From contig JADJIA010000003.1 in NCBI GenBank assembly GCA_016707285.1, forward strand, positions 1 to 64,000: a stretch of 64,000 nt of DNA, in the 5' to 3' direction. This document shows, piece by piece, positions 60,506 to 64,000 of this stretch. The translations under genes and the position numbers were made by a program. This DNA comes from Ignavibacteriales bacterium. Lineage in GTDB: Bacteria; Bacteroidota; Ignavibacteria; Ignavibacteriales; Ignavibacteriaceae. The first letter of the stretch is position 1. Each line of letters opens with the position of its first letter. The notes below the pieces were generated by a model that was not told the origin of the DNA, did no database searches, and worked only from the letters and a program-made list of their open reading frames with translations.

Positions 60506-61454
60506 TGGTTAAACAGTTTTGAGAACTTTTCTATAATAGCAGGAGCAAATTTTAATTTAAGAAGGCTAATCTTAAGATTCTTTTCGGAATATTTTACCAT
60601 TTCATTAAAAATTGGAGTGGCAAATCTCTCTCTTCCATGATGGGCAATGGTTAAAGCGTATCCAAATTGTTTTTCCAAAGTGGCAAATACCCACCCCAGC
60701 AGGTGATCGCGTTGGGACAAATCCCCGCTAAAATTATTAAAGTATTTAAGTTCAGCCCATCCGGGGAAGTTTTGTGGCTGTAGTAGATAAACTTTTTTAG
60801 TCTGTCAGAGAGGTGTAGGCCCTCAACATCATTTTCTCTTAGCCGTTGTGACCCTTTCACAGTCATAGCACCAAGCCAAAAGGGGAGTCCTTCAAAATAT
60901 TCAAAAACTTTATACATTTTATCCTCGCCCTTATAAGAATCGATAATTCCCGGTTCAAGTTCAACAACAAGTGCTGTTTTTTGAACTTCGAGTGGAAGGG
61001 ATGAGAAAATACTTAGATCAATTCCCTGTGTGTCGGTTTTTAACCAGTCAATTTTTTGGATTCCCACATCTGCAAGAACCTTTGTCAGAGTGATGTTTTT
61101 CACCCGGACCTTTTTTGTTATATCAAATTTTGAAGCAAAAGCCCAGTCTTCAAGTGCTTTTCCATCGGGTTCAAGAGTGCTTGAGCAATATGGGGATGCA
61201 GTCAGGTAAAAATCGATGTTGTCGCCTTCTTTTGCAGAAACGAGTGAATTGTAAATCAACAGTTTTCTAAAACCTTTTGATTCATCGGAGATGTAACCAA
61301 ACTCGCGTTCATCGGCATCAAAAGCGAGGCAAATCGCATATTTGGCAAAGGCTTTCCACTCTTTGTGAATACTGCCCGATGCACCGATATCCACCAAAAC
61401 GGGTGGGTGTTCAACTAATTGCGGGAGTGATAAAATTCTGTCAATAATGCTCAT
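60502..61454 (-). CDS. FkbM-family methyltransferase; frame interrupted
   Basis: A SAM methyltransferase of about 317 residues if read through one missing A in the poly-A tract of the coding strand (T6 at 60793-60798; adding one base gives LKKVYLLQPQNFPGWAEL). The N-terminal part has VLVDIGASGSIHKEW (SAM site) and IQKIDWLKTDTQGIDLSI, typical of FkbM; the C-terminal part continues in the other frame (SQRDHLLGWVFATLEKQ). It likely O-methylates a sugar. The break could be consensus error or true mutation. Confidence 0.6.
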
Positions 61455-62124
61455 TTTTTCTCAGCAGGAATACGGGTAACAGACAAAAAAGATTTGGGAA
61501 CATCCCCGTTAGTGTATCTTTAATACTATTGTTTTGGAAAACAGTTGAAAATTTTTCGATTTCGAGTCCACCGGTATCTTCAATCAACTCTTTAAAATCG
61601 TCCATCGAAAGTTGGTGGATATGTCCTGTGTTATACCATTTGTAACCAAACATCACAGGCTTTGGCATTCTGCCATGGAGCATCATGTCGATCCTGTTTT
61701 TATAAAAGCCAAAATTCGGGAAGGAAATGATCTGTTTTTTTGCAATTCGTTTCATCTCATTGAGAAGCATTTCGGGATACATCACCATCTGAATTGTTAC
61801 ATTACAGATAGCGAGGTCAAATTCATCATCCATAAACGGGAGAGGTTTATCAATTTCGCCAAGTCTTGCATCAATCCCTTTTTTCGCAGAGATGTCAACC
61901 CCCGATTGAGAAATTTCGATTCCAACAGCTCTTTTACATTTCCCCTGATCCAATAGCAGCTTTAGCAATGAGCCATTTCCGCAACCGAGGTCGATGATAT
62001 CTGCTGGTTTATCGATAAACTCACTGATAACGGCATACTCTTTCCGCTCCTCTTTTTCAATTCCGGAGTAGTTATAGTTTCGGTTGTCGTTATGTTCAGG
62101 GCTGTTTATGTCTTTGGTCATCAA
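61441..62124 (-). CDS. MetW-like class I SAM methyltransferase
   Basis: A 227-residue methyltransferase with the SAM motif IIDLGCGNGSLLKLLLDQGK, GIEISQSGVDISAKKGID, DLAICNVTIQMVMYPE and the late MFGYKWYNTGHIHQLSMDDF signature of MetW-type proteins. In Proteobacteria MetW partners MetX in methionine synthesis, but here it heads a glycan gene cluster and MetX is not nearby, so a sugar or lipid target is possible. Overlaps the FkbM-like gene by 14 bases. Confidence 0.82.
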   Translation of the reverse strand: MMTKDINSPEHNDNRNYNYSGIEKEERKEYAVISEFIDKPADIIDLGCGNGSLLKLLLDQGKCKRAVGIEISQSGVDISAKKGIDARLGEIDKPLPFMDDEFDLAICNVTIQMVMYPEMLLNEMKRIAKKQIISFPNFGFYKNRIDMMLHGRMPKPVMFGYKWYNTGHIHQLSMDDFKELIEDTGGLEIEKFSTVFQNNSIKDTLTGMFPNLFCLLPVFLLRKNEHY

Positions 62125-62516
62125 AATCTAAAATTTAAATCACCAAAAATAAGAAGAATTCAGGAGAAAGGGCGTGAAATGCGCAATAATCCAAACCAAA
62201 TGCAAGGGGGATAGTTCCACGGATGCCACGGATTCCACACGGATTTCCACGGATGGGTTTTTAAGGGGGCCTGCATGCCGAAGGCATCCCTTCGGGAGAT
62301 ACACGCAGATTAAACGTGCCAAAGGCATCCCTTTGGGAGATTTCCAAGGAGGGAATTTTTATATATCTCACCGAAGTTCCGAGGTTCTAAAGTTCTGAGG
62401 TTCTAGAGTTCGCCGGTTCTAAAGTTCTGAGGTTCCGAAGTTCCGAAGTTCTGAGGTTCTGAGGTTCTGAGGTTCCGAAGTTCCGAAGTTCTAAAGTACT
62501 CAAGTTTCTCAAGTTC
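62125..62516. repeat. Degenerate repeat region (two repeat types)
   Basis: Between 62217 and 62340 lie variants of cacggattccac, cacggatttcc, acacgcagatt and two copies of the near-palindrome 'gccaaaggcatccctttgggag' type (one gccgaaggcatcccttcgggag). From about 62369 the block becomes ten-base-spaced gaggttctga/gaagttccga units. It resembles the 848-955 and 20826-20990 blocks. No gene is evident. Confidence 0.6.
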
Positions 62517-62767
62517 TCAAACAATCCCTCCGCCTGCGATTAACCTGATGATTCCAAATACAATTGCAATCGAACAAAGAGCCACACCCGTGGTTGCTTT
62601 TCCCCTATCCTGGGAAGAAGCGGTGTTCACTGCGATTAAACTGATAATTAATCCGACTCCGGCAAATGGGATGTTAAGCCAGTTTTAAACTTCCGAGACA
62701 CGAAAAAAAAAGCCACCATTAAACCTGCAAGACTGAGCAGACCCCAAACAAAAGATATCGTTGCCAT
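62517..62767 (-). pseudogene. Broken small membrane protein (DUF4190-like)
   Basis: The minus strand opens with MATISFVWGLLSLAGLMVAFFF, then the frame is lost around the A9 tract at 62703-62711 and a TAA. A second frame continues WLNIPFAGVGLIISLIAVN and, after a basic loop, GVALCSIAIVFGIIRLIAGG. Together they look like one two-segment membrane protein of about 80 residues. The frame break plus a stop make it likely non-functional unless the consensus is wrong. Confidence 0.45.
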
Positions 62768-62775
62768 TTATAACC

Positions 62776-63099
62776 TCATTTTTGTTTACTGATGAGAATA
62801 AAAGCCCTTCGAAGGGCAAAAAATATATTTATCAGGAATAAGAGATACAAACCAATTGCCGCCCGGTTTAAGGTCCAGGCAGAACCAAAATCAAAATTTG
62901 AAATTGCCACAAACGCCCGTGTCATACCACAAAGTGAACATTCCGTGTTGTATTGTGAGATGGATAAACAAACAGGCGATAAACTGAAACTTGCATCATC
63001 AAAAAAAGAAAGCACGAGAATAAATCCTGAAACCAGACCTGAAATAAAAAGCAGGTAGTTGAATTCTTTTGAAAAATCCATCTTTAAGATTTTTAACAT
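62776..63099 (-). CDS. DUF2752 membrane protein
   Basis: A 107-residue protein with three hydrophobic segments (YLLFISGLVSGFILVLSFF, then an AFVAIS-containing segment, then AAIGLYLLFLINIFF). The hallmark ECSLCGMTRAFVAI corresponds to the CP-CGxTRA motif of DUF2752. Function unknown. It lies between the broken small membrane gene and the terC-like gene, on the same strand. Confidence 0.8.
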   Translation of the reverse strand: MLKILKMDFSKEFNYLLFISGLVSGFILVLSFFDDASFSLSPVCLSISQYNTECSLCGMTRAFVAISNFDFGSAWTLNRAAIGLYLLFLINIFFALRRAFILISKQK

Positions 63100-63109
63100 G
63101 ATAGTAACT

Positions 63110-63170
63110 TTTTTTTACTCAGGTCACTCAGGTACTCAAGTGCACGAGTCACTCAAGTACTCAAATCCTT
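63110..63170. repeat. Short actcaagt/cactcaggt repeat block
   Basis: Variants of cactcaggt, actcaagt and cacgagt follow each other for about 50 bases between DUF2752 and terC. They match the units in the 20870-20990 block, supporting a dispersed intergenic repeat family. Confidence 0.5.
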
Positions 63171-63905
63171 TTACATCTTTTTATGCAATTCAACAGGTTT
63201 CACCGATTTACTTCGAAGTTTTAGATTTAATGTCTCCACAAAAATAGAGAATGCCATCGAGAAATAGATATATCCTTTGGGTATATGAACATCAAATCCA
63301 TCGGCGATGAGGGTAAAACCAATCATTAGCAGGAACGAAAGTGCCAACATTTTGATTGTTGGATGTTTTTCAACAAAGTTGCTGACCGGTGCCGCAAAAA
63401 TTAACATAAAAATTACCGAAATTATCACGGCTGTAATCATTATTTCGATCTGTGAAACGATTCCCACCGCTGTGATAATCGAATCGAGCGAAAATACAAT
63501 ATCCAACAAAAGAATTTGAACAATTGTTGCTCCAAATGATTTGGCAACCTGTTTCCCTGCAGTATGTTCCTCTCCCTCAAGTTTGTCATGAATCTCAAAT
63601 GTGCTTTTTGCAAGAAGAAAAAGACCACCGGTTATCAAAATCAGATCCCTGCCGCTTATCTCATTTGAAAAAATGGAAAATATCGGATCGGTTAGCTTCA
63701 TTATTATGGTGATCGAAAAGAGCAAGAGCAGTCTCGTTACCATCGCAAGGATAAGGCCCAAGTTTCTTGCCTTCGCCTGCTTCTCCTTTGGAAGTTTGGA
63801 TGCGAGGATAGAAATAAAAATAATATTGTCGATACCAAGTACAACTTCAAGTGCAACAAGTGTCAACAGGGCTATCAGGGATTCAGGGTTGGTGATCCAT
63901 TCCAA
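63171..63905 (-). CDS. TerC-family integral membrane protein
   Basis: A 244-residue membrane protein of about seven helices. It has the TerC features LEVVLGIDNIIFISILASKLP, the mid-protein SFGATIVQILLLDIVFSLDSIITAVG and GFHFP-like IPKGYIYFSMAFSIFVETLN. Buried acidic residues (D in GIDN and FSLDS) are consistent with metal-ion (Mn/Ca) export, as shown for TerC/Alx relatives. Tellurite resistance is not implied by itself. Upstream sequence continues out of the window without another gene being visible. Confidence 0.88.
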   Translation of the reverse strand: MEWITNPESLIALLTLVALEVVLGIDNIIFISILASKLPKEKQAKARNLGLILAMVTRLLLLFSITIIMKLTDPIFSIFSNEISGRDLILITGGLFLLAKSTFEIHDKLEGEEHTAGKQVAKSFGATIVQILLLDIVFSLDSIITAVGIVSQIEIMITAVIISVIFMLIFAAPVSNFVEKHPTIKMLALSFLLMIGFTLIADGFDVHIPKGYIYFSMAFSIFVETLNLKLRSKSVKPVELHKKM

Positions 63906-63977
63906 TTTGGTGATTCTTCCGGAATAAGTTTATAGAATTTATTTAATGAACGACTTGCAAAAATAATGATTAATGCA

Positions 63978-64000
63978 GTAATCCAATAATCCAATAATGC
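63978..64000. repeat. ATCCAATA repeat at window end
   Basis: Two full copies of the ATCCAATA unit flanked by gcagta and atgc, the same unit as at 42549-42583. It runs to the window edge, so its full length is unknown. Confidence 0.55.

Noticed and set aside
63171..63905. Tellurite resistance operon
   Set aside because: Only a TerC-family gene is present; no terB, terD or terZ genes lie nearby, and TerC relatives often export Mn or Ca instead.

Overview
The window looks like a chromosomal segment from the Bacteroidota/Chlorobiota superphylum, most likely an Ignavibacteria-type bacterium. The main pointers are two secreted proteins ending in a 'NYPNPFNPST'-style type IX secretion sorting domain, many small outer-membrane barrels and lipoproteins, a monocyclic-carotenoid gene set of the kind seen in that group, moderately AT-rich DNA and several TTG/GTG starts. 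This is inference from gene content; no rRNA or other phylogenetic marker was analysed.

Layout. 60-3785: minus-strand envelope proteins (membrane protein, barrels, a glycerophosphodiesterase-like lipoprotein), then tRNA-Asn and its terminator. 4004-4733: tandem paralogous small membrane proteins. 5009-5932: a MerR/cobalamin-binding regulator of the CarH type. 6046-9871: an unusual accessory cassette made of an unknown protein, a divergent sigma-like protein, a MazF-fold-like protein and a Lon-type S16 peptidase-like protein without an ATPase domain; the last two are each interrupted by one homopolymer frameshift. 9868-19030: housekeeping and stress genes (priA, lysA, class II photolyase, DsrE-like, DraRnl-type RNA ligase, aspS). 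19097-23737: AAA/PD-(D/E)XK protein, rmuC, a small unknown protein and a YpdA-like flavoprotein.

23811-33965 is a compact plus-strand carotenoid operon: three CrtI-family flavoenzymes, crtB, a fused lycopene cyclase, an acyltransferase, CruG-like and CruF-like genes and crtW. Together these suggest a glycosylated, possibly acylated, 4-keto monocyclic carotenoid. The CarH-like regulator and photolyase upstream suggest a light response.

33992-45690: aldo/keto reductase, a T9SS beta-helix protein, a DNA-methyltransferase remnant, a seven-gene arsenic operon (arsR to ccdA) with palindromic operator candidates, a decayed T9SS protein and a DUF4159 protein. 45934-57524: an ECF sigma factor with a membrane partner, a large DUF4175-like coiled-coil protein, a sigma-like/TM/FecR fusion, an M16 peptidase pair, a YhcH-like protein and a lipoprotein. 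57548-62124: sugar/glycan genes (FdtA/FdtB-like, glycosyltransferase, FkbM-like and MetW-like methyltransferases). 62125-63905: degenerate repeats, a broken small membrane gene, DUF2752 and TerC.

Six coding regions carry a frame break. In five of them a one-base change in a homopolymer repairs the frame; the sixth, near 62.7 kb, also has a frame break beside a long homopolymer but is not repaired that way. This raises the question of consensus errors versus real mutations or slippage. One gene, the YCF48-like T9SS protein, also has two in-frame stops and is probably genuinely decayed.
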